A stretch of DNA of 22,500 bases from Trachelipus rathkii (GCA_015478945.1 JABUQX010002799.1:122501-145000), one strand, 5' to 3'; numbered from the stretch's first letter, positions 1 to 8,520 are shown. The notes: generated by a model not told the origin, from the sequence alone. A program made the numbers and translations.

Positions 1-527
1 ATTTACAACTAATTATTTATAAAATATTTGAGTTATCCATTCCTACAGTTCTCCTTTTAAGCAATATTGTGGTTTTTTTATGGGCAACTTAGTTTTCCTT
101 TCAAATTCAGATATTAGAATTTAAATATAGGAATTATTTTTATCCGAAATGTGCATTAAGAACAAGTAAATGTTTATTTTAAATTTTTTTTCTTAAATTA
201 AACGAGTGTTTTATTAGATTCTTAGACAGGAAAAAAAAACAACTTGTAAAAAATTTAAATTCACGAATATGTATTGTATACCGTCTTGAAATTTGCTCTC
301 TGCATTTTTGAGAGGTACGAGCCGTTACAATTTAAAATTGATTAAAAAGGGTTATTCAATGGCGATGATGCTTACACTTTTTGTTTAAAATTTACAAATA
401 ATCTTTCATTTATACAAGTAATGTTATTCCTTTCAGAATGACCCTATTTTCACCCAAAAAAATAAGGAGAATTTATAAATAAACTGCTAAAATTTGAAGA
501 ATAATCGTTTCATTTCTATAATAATAA
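1..527. other. AT-rich DNA, nothing recognised
   Basis: This stretch is strongly A+T-rich with many stop codons in all frames. I see no protein motif, RNA gene, tandem array or element end in it. Confidence 0.6.
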
Positions 528-570
528 CTCGTGCTAAGCACGAGTAGCACGAGTGTAGGAGTCACCTCTG
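528..570. repeat. Short palindrome and possible transposon end at a TA-tract junction
   Basis: Positions 528-544 read CTCGTGCTAAGCACGAG, an 8-bp-arm palindrome around a single A. It is followed directly by another copy of one arm (TAGCACGAG, 545-553). The segment ends GTCACCTCTG and then switches abruptly to (AT)n at 571. Read on the minus strand it starts CAGAGGTGAC, which resembles the CAG-type ends of hAT elements. That assignment is an inference from one end only; no partner end was confirmed. Confidence 0.3.
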
Positions 571-832
571 ATATATATATATATTATATATATATATTAT
601 ATATATATTATAATTATATATAATATATACTATATAGTATATATATATATTATATATATATATATATATTTATATAGTTATTATATATATAATTATAGAC
701 TACGCATACTATATTGGGAATAGCTTATATATATTAATAATATATATATTATATATATATATATCTAATTAATAATATATTTTATATATATATAGATATT
801 AATATTATATTTATATATATATAATAATAATA

Positions 833-865
<33 letters not shown>

Positions 866-889
866 ATATATTATATAATATATATATAT
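571..889. repeat. Interrupted (TA)n microsatellite block
   Basis: Almost pure alternating TA with TAA/TTA phase slips. A short non-TA island sits at about 693-735. It has no coding potential. Confidence 0.9.
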
Positions 890-930
890 TGAAGTGCCTC
901 CACATGTTTTCGGTTCACGAGCCGCCACTG
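890..930 (-). mobile_element. Probable hAT-like terminal sequence between two TA tracts
   Basis: A 41-bp island lies between two TA blocks. Its minus strand begins CAGTGGCGGCTCGTG (positions 930 down to 916). CAGTGGCG is a frequent start of hAT-superfamily terminal inverted repeats, and the other hAT element in this window begins CAGTGGCGTA at 2656. The junction with (AT)n at 931 is exact. Only a terminus is visible, so this may be a solo end or one end of an element interrupted by TA expansion. Confidence 0.4.
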
Positions 931-982
931 ATATATATATATATATTATTTATATAATATTTATTCTATTTCAACTTTATAT

Positions 983-1015
<33 letters not shown>

Positions 1016-1032
1016 ATAGTATATATATCTAT

Positions 1033-1066
<34 letters not shown>

Positions 1067-1068
1067 AA

Positions 1069-1101
<33 letters not shown>

Positions 1102-1151
1102 TATCATATTATTATATATATTATAATATATATGATACCGACATTTCTATA

Positions 1152-1182
<31 letters not shown>
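931..1182. repeat. (TA)n microsatellite block
   Basis: Long TA repeat with TTA/TAA slips and a small non-TA island around 1133-1150. It runs to 18 bases before the AG of the proposed splice acceptor, so it would lie at the 3' end of an intron if the receptor exon is genuine. Confidence 0.9.
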
Positions 1183-1185
<3 letters not shown>

Positions 1186-1201
1186 CATTTATTTATTGCA
1201 G

Positions 1202-1385
1202 CATTCAAAAATATGTTGAAAGTGGAAGCTACTGTAGAGTGCGGGATAAATACCAGCAATATTTGCAAAGAAACAATACTATAATACACGATGAATCATC
1301 TTGGTCTCTTGGCATTCACAATGTCATATTTGTCTTTTATATTCTTCTCTCTGGAGTTGTGATTTCGATTTTTGTATTGTTTTAG
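1202..1385 (+). pseudogene. Probable last exon (or remnant) of an ionotropic glutamate-type receptor
   Basis: A frame of 60 codons runs from 1203 to a TAG at 1383-1385. It directly follows ttatttattgCAG at 1191-1201, a plausible splice acceptor. The exon would begin with one base left over from a split codon. Residues 1-17 read IQKYVESGSYCRVRDKY, resembling the ligand-binding-lobe end of arthropod ionotropic receptors (an I..LVESG....W...Y pattern). After a short hydrophilic stretch, residues 36-55 read LGIHNVIFVFYILLSGVVIS, which fits the last membrane segment (M4) with its L.L....FYILL.G...S pattern. The family forms ligand-gated cation channels in sensory or synaptic membranes. The frame stops right after M4, where family members usually have a short tail. 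A tail-like stretch (VRIEFFIQHKG) continues in another frame, so a frameshift or sequencing error is possible. No upstream exon is visible before the window edge. Family assignment is by motif memory only. Confidence 0.5.
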
Positions 1386-1638
1386 TTCGGATAGAATTTT
1401 TTATTCAGCATAAAGGAATACTAAGTTCTAACATAACGCAGCATGGTATTGCATTTAAGGTAGCTGCCGGAACAGGCGTTAGACTAGCGGCGCTTCTTTT
1501 TTAGTATCCTTATTGCTGGCCTTTCTCCAATTTCAGAAATGTAACGTGGCGAAGTTATAAAAATATTATTAAAAATTATTTTCTTGAATCTATTCAATTA
1601 GTAAATTTTTATTTTATTAATTTTCTTATTTATATTTT
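1386..1638. other. Possible 3' flank of the receptor exon
   Basis: Just after the TAG there is an open stretch in another frame up to 1504 that I cannot assign. The rest is AT-rich. AATAAA hexamers occur nearby at about 1654 and 1691, which could serve as polyadenylation signals but are expected by chance at this base composition. Confidence 0.25.
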
Positions 1639-1794
1639 TTAAAGAACAATTAATAATAAAAGATTGAAATATAATATCTGCATGAAAACAAATAAACAAT
1701 TAAAATTATACTTGTTAGCTTTTATTTGCCATTCTTCCCTGTTTCGTAAATTCGACTCTAAATTCGTCAACAGAAAATATACATAAATTGTCGA

Positions 1795-2310
1795 CAGGAA
1801 AAATCGCCGATAGGATGTATAGAGAGTGACTCTGGACTCATACGTAAACAGCACATTCGCAATCGCCTACGGTTCAATGCAGGTGTTCCCGGGCAAATGC
1901 TAGTCGAGCCCGTCGATGCTCCCTGGTGTGTTGTGGTCCTATGGCCGGCCTCCATGACCACAAATTATGTTCCGCTAGGCATCGACGTATTGCATTATCA
2001 CTCACACGAGTCCCATGTATCTCCTGCAGCTGTATTTGAAGATGCCTTGATGTTGTATGGCATTGTCTTACAGGCCGCATATACATAAAACGGTCTTCAA
2101 CACCAGTCTTGGCGCGTGGCCCCCCCTTGCCCAAACCGTCGACCGAGTTTGCGATACCCGTACAACTCGGCACGGAGGGTGGTAATCTGTACGCACTCAT
2201 CACGTGCAAGTCGACACGTAATCCTTTTCATGGTTGTAGCGGCTAAATTCACACCTGAATGGACCACGCACTCAACATGCCCAGCCATAAACGTTCGCCC
2301 CAATCGCTAG
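1795..2310 (-). pseudogene. Tc1/mariner-family transposase, decayed and truncated
   Basis: Tc1-type transposases cut and paste DNA at TA sites, using N-terminal helix-turn-helix domains and a DDE/D catalytic core. The minus strand carries recognisable pieces in order. GMLSAW near 2280 fits the first helix-turn-helix region. GGPRAKTGVEDR at about 2140-2105 matches the GRPR linker plus the start of the second domain. VSDNAIRRCLAEHNLWSWRP (about 2015-1956) and ARLAFAREHLH (about 1906-1874) form the second helix-turn-helix and its end. After a TGA at 1871-1873, in the place of an expected Trp codon, comes TVGDCEC. Then, in another frame, LFTYESRVTLYTSYRR (1851-1804) is the start of the catalytic core. 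The family motif is LFTDESRF, so the first catalytic Asp is Tyr here. Below about 1800 homology ends: the remaining catalytic residues are missing. At least two frameshifts, one stop and a catalytic substitution make it non-functional. Terminal repeats were not identified. Confidence 0.75.
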
Positions 2311-2503
2311 TGCTAGAGTTACGTGGTTTGTCATTTACCTTAATTATAGCGATGGCCGACCCTATACACCAAAACACTATTACAGCGCTGTATGCTGTGT
2401 CCCTGATACTATCTTATTTGCATAATAATGGTGCGCAGCGTTCTGGTCCTTTCTGTAACCTGTTAACATCATTTGAGGCAGTGGTTCTTTAATTTTGACG
2501 CGT
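2311..2503. other. Flank of the Tc1-like remnant, unassigned
   Basis: This segment is less AT-rich than its surroundings and continues the base composition of the Tc1-like fragment. It may therefore be the transposon's 5' leader on the minus strand. No terminal inverted repeat or protein motif was recognised. It ends TTTTGACGCGTG at an abrupt junction with (AT)n. Confidence 0.3.
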
Positions 2504-2585
2504 GATATATATATATATATATTATAGTATATAATATAATATAATATATAATATATATATATATATATATTATATTATATATATC

Positions 2586-2655
<70 letters not shown>
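2504..2655. repeat. (TA)n microsatellite abutting a hAT end
   Basis: Nearly pure TA repeat with TTA/TAA slips, ending in TATAA immediately before CAGTGGCGTA of the hAT element. Confidence 0.9.
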
Positions 2656-2703
2656 CAGTGGCGTATCCAAATTTTTTTTCGGGGCAACAAAAAATCGTTC
2701 TTA

Positions 2704-2755
2704 ATATATATGTATATATATATAATATATATATTATTATATATTTATATATATA

Positions 2756-2808
<53 letters not shown>

Positions 2809-2811
2809 ATA
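2704..2811. repeat. (TA)n tract inside the hAT element
   Basis: TA repeat interrupted by TGTA and TTA steps, located between the left terminal repeat and the transposase remnant. It creates a meaningless Tyr/Ile-rich open frame across 2658-2867. Confidence 0.9.
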
Positions 2812-2886
2812 AAGAGGAAGGACAAAATATTAAATTCCTAACAGAAAAAATGGGAAGAATTATATGAATTACTAAAATCATCTTAC

Positions 2887-3528
2887 CTAAATTGTTAAAT
2901 TTAATCGCCTGGCATGAGAGTGAGTGAAGTCTGAGATAACATCTTCAATTTTTATTTCAATATTTCGATGTATGTAGAGGAGGGCAAGTCCAATAAGTTT
3001 TTCATCTCCAATAGTATTTTCTCAAGTATTTTTTCAGAAGTCTTAATGTTGAAACGCAGCTTCTTTCTATTGAAGCATTAAACACGGGTAAAATTGCCAT
3101 ATTTGCAACAAGATGTAAATATTTGAAAATTGTGGACTGCGACAAGAAACTAGTCCATCTATTGCGGTTTTTGGGCGACCTGTGCTGTGATGCCTTTTCA
3201 ACTTCCATAAATTCCATTGAACTGTTACTAAATCTTCATTTGGGCTTTCCAGATCTTCCTTGTAAATGTTACATTTTTAATCTTCTCATATGGCACATTA
3301 CACCGTTCGTATGACAATTGGAAGGATGATTTAAAAACCTCGCTCCTAATGCTGATATTAAATCATCCAAAAATGGGTATAAAAATGGGTGTGCGATAAT
3401 AAGTCTGAGTCGGAAGTAGGAATGTTTTGTCTGTATTTTTGGAATTTGTTAATTCTTGGTACAGTAATTTCAATACTTAGTTCAGATTCAGATGCGCTTA
3501 TACATTCTTCAAAATCCAGCTGAAACTT
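2887..3528 (-). pseudogene. hAT transposase C-terminal fragment (dimerisation region), frameshifted
   Basis: Four consecutive minus-strand blocks in different frames line up with the C-terminal third of hAT transposases. Block one (3528-3361, 56 codons, ending at a TAA at 3358-3360) contains VPRINKFQKYRQN followed by SHTHFYTHF, the basic segment found before the last domain. Block two (about 3357-3310) reads DDLISALGARF, the usual LI..L..RF helix. Block three (3217-3002) ends with ASIERSCVSTLRLLKKYLRK, the hallmark ERSFS...K..LR motif of the hAT dimerisation domain, with Cys in place of the usual Phe. Block four (3015-2887) continues after a one-base shift as TIGDEKLIGLALLYIHR and ends at a TAG (2887-2889), close to where family members end. 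The catalytic N-terminal portion and DNA-binding finger are missing. Several frameshifts and a stop show it cannot encode a working enzyme. It resembles the vertebrate/arthropod ZMYM/P52rIPK-like group, but that subgrouping is tentative. Confidence 0.8.
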
Positions 3529-3733
3529 CTAATGTTGCATTTTCCTCTGATGGTTTCAAGTTTAGTTTTAACTAATGAACTTACGAAATTTGTTCCTGGA
3601 CAGCGACGAATTATATAAAATTAATTTAACTTTTACAATTTTTTATTTTAAGGATATGATACCTAAAAATTTTTAGTGTCCAAAAAAATTTCGGGGGGCC
3701 ATGGCCCTGGCCCCCCCCTAAATACGCACGTAT

Positions 3734-3740
3734 GATATAT

Positions 3741-3782
<42 letters not shown>

Positions 3783-3801
3783 ATATATATTATTATATAA
3801 T

Positions 3802-3835
<34 letters not shown>

Positions 3836-3892
3836 ATTATATATATATATTATATATATTATTATTATATATACTATATATATATATATAAC
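3734..3892. repeat. (TA)n microsatellite block
   Basis: TA repeat with TTA/TAA slips, beginning right at the right-hand end of the hAT element. Confidence 0.9.
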
Positions 3893-5401
3893 TATTGTCC
3901 AAAAAAAACGATTCGGCGGGTAGGGTTAGCGTCTATTATTGAAATATTGACAGTGAATATTCTTTTTGAATTATAAAGATTTTGCTTCTTCATGAATCCA
4001 AAATATTAGAACTTTCTTATTTCTTAAAAAAATTTATACACCTTGAAATTTATCTGACGCATAGTTTTGATAAACTAAGGTAAATATTTTAAATTTTATT
4101 AAAAAAAATCCTAGTTGTTGCAGACCAAAGGTAAAAATAAAAATATTTTATGAGACTTAATCAAATATAGCCCAAGTCTGGATAGAAGGTAAAAAGAAAT
4201 AACTTAAATAGTAAGTCAGTTGATATAGTTTAACTAGTCATCTCGCCATTTTGTTGTTTCATTAAGTGAAAAATACAATATAATAGAGATATTAACATTA
4301 GAAAAGAGTGTAAAAAGGTAAACTATTATTAACATTTGTGCTTGCAAAATTTTTGTACTATAATTTTTTAAACTTTTGTGTGCTTATGTTTAGGGCATAT
4401 TTTGAATAAAAAATTTTAAGGCAACTTCGAGGGCAGAAGGATTCCAACCTCTTAAACAACTTACGATTACGACTTTAAACAAAATGATATCTTTGGCACA
4501 AATATTTTACGATCATATCAAGTTTTGGGGTATAGTATGTCTTGAAAAAGAAGAGATAATATCTATTTTTAAATCTTTTTGTTATTTCTTTTATATTAAC
4601 TTTTATTACGTTTTAACTTTCTTGGGAGCCACAAACGTTTTAAACTGGTTTGCAATGCAACTGTAAGTCACTAGAGGAAGAAGATGAAAAGGAAAAATAA
4701 GCAATCATTACATAAATATTCTAAAACTTAAAAGTCCATCCTTTTTTTAAAGAATTTAAAAATTTTATAAACATAAAAACTTTGAGTCTATATTTAGTTA
4801 AAGTTTTTATGTCTGAATTCTATTGGAAAAGTAGGCTTGAAAATTTTTCAGAAACTTAAGAGTAGCCATAATATTTGTTAATTTAATTATTATCAAATAA
4901 CTGAAATTTTTTTTCAAATTCAAAAATATATGCTTTGATCTCATTTTAACCTCGAGACATAAATAATAATTATTCAAGGCTTTATCATATGCCATCCACA
5001 GAAGGTCATTTTATTTAGTTCCTTTCCTTAATAGACAATTAGGGATTTTCCTAACTCAGAAAAAGATACAGTTTGTAGAATTACGCAACTGAAAGTTCTT
5101 CTTTTTATTCGATTTGGGGTTTCCTTCAATGAGTACGTTCTCTCTGGTATCAAAATGGTTCTCACTTTAACAATTTGTTTCTAAAAAATTCATTACGAAG
5201 AGCTGGCTAAAAAAAACTGAAACTTAACAAGAGTTAACCTTCCATTTGATACAGTAAACGTTTACGCTTTAGCTATTTTTTATTATTTTACCAAATAGAA
5301 CAATGTGTGCGAAAAATTATGATTATACCAAACTTCCTACCTGTTGAATTAAATATTTAAAGGCTTAATAAAAGACAAAGGTAACGGTAATTCTTTATTC
5401 T
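3893..5401. other. Long AT-rich stretch, nothing recognised
   Basis: No protein family, RNA gene or tandem repeat was recognised in about 1.5 kb. The longest plus-strand open frame (4484-4666, 60 codons, hydrophobic) has no motif I know, and a frame of that length is expected by chance. The start (3905-3935) is locally G-rich (cggcgggtagggttagcg) and may be the end of an old element, but no partner was found. Confidence 0.5.
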
Positions 5402-5455
5402 TTATTAGTACATTCATTCATCCATCCATTCATCCATTAGTACATTCATCCATTT
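5402..5455. repeat. CATT/CATC tetranucleotide microsatellite
   Basis: Irregular runs of CATT and CATC (attcattcatccatccattcatcc and a second shorter cluster) with the word TTAGTACATTCAT repeated on each side. Confidence 0.75.
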
Positions 5456-5617
5456 CTTTTTTAACTAAGAAATTTTGTTAAATTTTAACAGGAAAAAATC
5501 TTTATAAAGTTTGAAAGCAATGCTGCATAGTAATTTCATATTTCAAAGCTGAACATATTTCATAATACAAAAAATACAGAATATTGAAAATCTAGCTTAC
5601 TAGCTTGCGATTATTTG
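5456..5617. other. AT-rich spacer
   Basis: No recognisable feature between the CATT microsatellite and the left terminal repeat at 5618. Confidence 0.5.
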
Positions 5618-5800
5618 GACACTAAACTAGTGTAATACAACATAATTCAAGATTAGTAGTATTGGGGACTAGCTGAAATGGTTGACAGGAAAAATGGTAG
5701 ACACAACATCAAAGAAATTTCCTGAACAACTCGCCGTAGGCGTTAGGATAGGTTAGGTTAGGTTAGGTTAGGTTAGGTTAGGCTAGTTTAAGTTAGGTTA
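5618..5800 (+). repeat. Left terminal inverted repeat with (TTAGG)n block
   Basis: The unique part covers 5618-5739. It is followed at about 5742-5800 by GTTAGGATAGG, a run of perfect GGTTA units, and then degenerating copies (GGCTAGTTTAAGTTAGG). TTAGG is the ancestral arthropod telomere repeat unit. Confidence 0.8.
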
Positions 5801-6737
5801 AGCTAAGTTTTGTTGGATTCGTTTGAGAAACTCTAAATAAACAGATTTATTTATTTTATTTTTTATTTTTTTTTACAAATGCGACCATTTGGGTATAGGT
5901 CCGTAGTATTAAGTTAATATAAAATTCTATTCAATGTTAGTACAAATGAATTTCTGATTTAAACTTAATTCAAGGCTGGTACACTAAGTGTAAAATGTGA
6001 AATGCTTTGCTTCGATCCACCATTTTCTTTATTTTCATAATACGACCCCCAACTTCTTGCATTTAAAGTGACAATAGATAATCTAGAAATAATTTTTTTA
6101 TATAAAAATATTTTTTAGGTAATTGCTATCTATAATCCAATCCCGGGCCCTTGCCTTGTGACTCTGTCGTGCTACCTTTTTAGCCACAATAGTTTCAACG
6201 TGATTTAATTAACCTGAAAAAGTTGGAATTATTTTTTTTTTATTTAAGAAATATAAAAATTGAAACTGAAATTGCCATTAAAATTTAACATATGCCGCCA
6301 CAGTTTGAATATTTTTAAGAATAAAGGATAGTAAGAGGTTCTATGGAAATAAAATCTAGTAAACCTGACCTCCACCTCTTTCAAAGTCTTATGCATTTGT
6401 ACAATGGTCCCACCGAGTTTCTTCAAATGCTCCCAAGATTTTTTTAAAGGAATTCAGACCAACCCTCACTACCATGAATAATACTGTATAGATATCTTCA
6501 ACTGCGTCAAAATACAGCTACTTGGGGGTTCAATATCATGAAGAGATATTATAAGGGCTTGTTTTGAATTTTGTTGGGTATTGGTAGCTAAAAAATCTAA
6601 TATTACCAAGTAGCATCAGCTCATTAATTTTCATTCGATCTGCATCAAATAAAATGCAAGATGGAGCATTTAGCGAGCTCATGAACGTTAATTTCGAGCG
6701 TTTTTATATGTCTCCATTGGTTTGTTTTGCATTTTCA
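5801..6737. other. Interior of the inverted-repeat element, left half
   Basis: AT-rich DNA without recognisable coding content. A slightly GC-richer patch at about 6138-6180 has no motif I can name. Confidence 0.45.
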
Positions 6738-6777
6738 TTTAATTTAAACAAATTTAATTTAATTTAATTCAATTTAA
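6738..6777. repeat. (AATTT)n-like microsatellite
   Basis: Repeated AATTTAATTTAATTT words with a few substitutions. Confidence 0.7.
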
Positions 6778-6779
6778 AG

Positions 6780-6878
6780 AAACACCAAGTTCCTTATATT
6801 TCTGAGAACATGTCATGCAATATTAAACAAACACCCAAGTTTCTTACAATTTTGAAAAAATGTCGCACAATTTTTGGC
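6780..6878. repeat. Two degenerate tandem copies of a 49-bp unit
   Basis: AACACCAAGTTCCTTA at 6781 recurs as AACACCCAAGTTTCTTA at 6830. In each copy it is followed by a GA-rich stretch and then ATGTC.(T/C)GCA(C)AAT. The copies have diverged by scattered substitutions. Confidence 0.6.
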
Positions 6879-7309
6879 CAAATAACTTGAAATTCGAACT
6901 ATACAAAGATATGTCTATTATCTAAAAAAAAATTTAATTGGGAATTTTGATATCTGCTTCCAAAAACCAACCAACCCATTTTTCAGCCTGCAAAGGAGGT
7001 AAAACCAATTTTCATAATTTTTTCCCCTGATCATCACAGATCGCATGAAATTTTCAGGCGTTATAATTGAGGAAATAAATATTTTTTTTAGAAAAAAACT
7101 TTTATTGGTATACACTTTTGCTTTTGGGTAAAGGAGAAAGTTTAGAAAAATAAAAATAATTTAAAAAAAAAAAACGGTTATGTATACTAAAGTATGATCT
7201 GAATAAAAATGGTGCATTTCCCTCAAATCGCATAGATTATACATGCCCTTTAAATTTCATATTGATGGGATAAACAAACAAAAAAGTTGTCGCAATATTT
7301 TACTTTTGC

Positions 7310-7310
<1 letters not shown>
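6879..7310. other. Interior of the inverted-repeat element, right half before the poly(A) run
   Basis: AT-rich with several 8- to 10-base A or T runs. No gene was recognised. Confidence 0.4.

Positions 7311-7362
<52 letters not shown>
7311..7362 (+). repeat. Poly(A) run of 52 bases
   Basis: An uninterrupted run of A preceded by TTTTGCC and followed by TCATTAAAATTCC. It could be a homopolymer expansion or the tail of an inserted retroposon. No upstream LINE or SINE body was recognised and no flanking direct repeat is obvious. It generates artificial poly-Lys and poly-Phe frames. Confidence 0.85.
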
Positions 7363-7366
<4 letters not shown>

Positions 7367-7735
7367 TAAAATTCCCCGATGTCAAAAAAATTTCCTTCAT
7401 TTGGAAAGTTCCTCCTTTCTCCGCTCTCCAGCCAGAAGATATCTTCCGGCTAAAAAAAAAAATAGTTAGGAGAGTTAAAAACTCTAAAGACCTACACTTA
7501 ATTTTTTGCGGCAAAGTTGTTTAAAAGAATCACTTCGTCAGTAGATCTCCTGCTTCGTAGAAAATTTCTAACCAAAATTACCTGAGCTGCCTTATCTGCC
7601 CCCCTCCCTAGAAAAGAAGGGACTATTATCTGGCAGCTTTTCTAAAGAAGTATCTTGCATTAATGCTGCAAAAATTTTCAAGGAGTAGAAAGACGGAAAG
7701 TGCGGAAAATGATTTAAAGTTTCTCTAATGAATTC

Positions 7736-7919
7736 AACCTAACCTAACCTAACCTAACCTAACCTAACCTAACCTAACCTAAACCTAAACCTAACGCCTG
7801 CGGCGAGCTGTACTGGAAATTTCTTTGATGCTGTGTCTACCCTTTTTCCTGTCAACCATTTCAGCTAGTTCCCAATACTACTAATCTTGAATTACGTTGT
7901 ATTACACTAGTTTAGTGTC
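7736..7919 (-). repeat. Right terminal inverted repeat with (CCTAA)n block
   Basis: About eleven AACCT pentamers run from 7736 to 7780, followed by two six-base AAACCT variants and CTAACGCCTGCGGCGAG. The unique terminal part then extends to GTGTC at 7919. This mirrors 5618-5800. The array here is more regular than in the left copy. Confidence 0.85.
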
Positions 7920-8159
7920 ACCAATCTTGAAATTTGATTTCTGTAATACCGACATGCATATAGACCATGTTGAAAAAAAAATAAACATTTAGGAAAATAT
8001 AAAAGAATTATTAAAATTTATATTCTTTTTATTTTTTTTAATAGATACATTTCTATAATAATTCATAATTTAGACTTATTATGCTACTCCTAACAAATAC
8101 TTCTCAATTTGAACTAAATAATAGCCACAGAAAATTCATAGGTAAATGAATAAATATAA
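7920..8159. other. AT-rich spacer
   Basis: CCAATCTTGAAATTTG at 7921-7936 loosely repeats the word CTAATCTTGAATTACG found just inside the adjacent terminal repeat. Otherwise nothing was recognised. Confidence 0.4.
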
Positions 8160-8520
8160 TAAACAAGGTTATAAACTACGAGTAGTTAATAGCCTTGTTT
8201 ATATTCAAGGCTATTAACTACTCGTAGTTAATAGCCTTGTTTATAGTAAACGAGGCTATTAACTACGAGTAGTTAATAGTCTTGTTTGTATTCAAGGCTA
8301 TTAACAAGGCTATTAAATACGAGTAGTTAATAGCTTTCTTAATACCCTTGAATATAAACAAGGCTATAAACTACTCGTAGTTAATAGCCTTATTTATATT
8401 CAAACAAAACTATTAACTTCTCGTAGTTAATAGCCTAGTTTAAATGTAAACAATTATTAACACGAGTAGTCAGCAACCTTGTATTGAATATAACGAATGC
8501 TGATTAACTACGAGTAAAAA
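8160..8520. repeat. Satellite of nested palindromes (CTATTAACTAC / GTAGTTAATAG)
   Basis: The core CTATTAACTACGAGTAGTTAATAG and its reverse complement (with CTCG at the centre) occur about seven times, roughly every 40-50 bp. They lie near 8170, 8210, 8256, 8308, 8365, 8411 and, degenerate, 8457-8515. The spacers themselves are inverted copies of GCCTTGTTTATATTCAAGG. Each core can fold as an 11-bp hairpin, and neighbouring units can pair with each other in several registers. Copies decay toward the right end. Confidence 0.85.

Larger units (their letters stand above)
2656..3733 (-). mobile_element. Internally deleted hAT-superfamily transposon
   Basis: The left end at 2656 reads CAGTGGCGTATCC, followed by a T-run and CGGGGC. 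The right end, read on the minus strand from about 3730, gives CGTGCGTATTTAGGGG, then a G/C-rich run, then CCGAAATTTTTTT. The two ends therefore match imperfectly as terminal inverted repeats of a common hAT type. Between them lies the C-terminal part of a hAT transposase on the minus strand, so the 5' end of the element is at the right. At about 1.1 kb it is much shorter than an autonomous hAT element. A TA tract (2704-2811) has expanded inside it, and TA tracts flank both sides, so the expected 8-bp target duplication cannot be read reliably. Confidence 0.7.
5618..7919. mobile_element. 2.3 kb inverted-repeat element with telomere-type repeats in both termini
   Basis: The first roughly 125 bases from 5618 inward match the reverse complement of the last 125 bases before 7919 with about nine substitutions. 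Both ends read GACACTAAACTAGTGTAATA, then share TTCAAGATTAGTAGTATTGG and TGGTTGACAGGAAAAA, and each repeat finishes inward with a block of TTAGG/CCTAA pentamers. The outermost 13 bases from the C (CACTAAACTAGTG) are themselves nearly palindromic. No target-site duplication is evident and no transposase is encoded inside, so this would be a non-autonomous element of unknown superfamily. A CACTA-type start is suggestive only, because a 3-bp duplication is not seen. Confidence 0.7.

Noticed and set aside
1786..1812. GTCGACAGGAAAAATCGCCG resembling GTTGACAGGAAAAATGG of the inverted repeat at 5618
   Set aside because: Similarity is limited to about 15 bases and does not extend into the rest of the terminal repeat. 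Probably chance.
4484..4666. 60-codon hydrophobic open frame
   Set aside because: No motif, no splice or start context, and a frame of this length is expected by chance in 22 kb.
7243..7524. Open frames with poly-Lys or poly-Phe on both strands
   Set aside because: They are translations of the A52 run with AT-rich flanks and have no domain outside the homopolymer.
5742..7794. TTAGG and CCTAA blocks as an actual telomere or fusion point
   Set aside because: Both blocks are short, lie inside matching terminal inverted repeats and are flanked by ordinary DNA, which fits an element better than a chromosome end.
8160..8520. CRISPR-like regular repeats (also the arrays in 11390-20596)
   Set aside because: Units are adjacent or separated by repeated, not unique, spacers. 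The context is eukaryotic and no cas genes are present.
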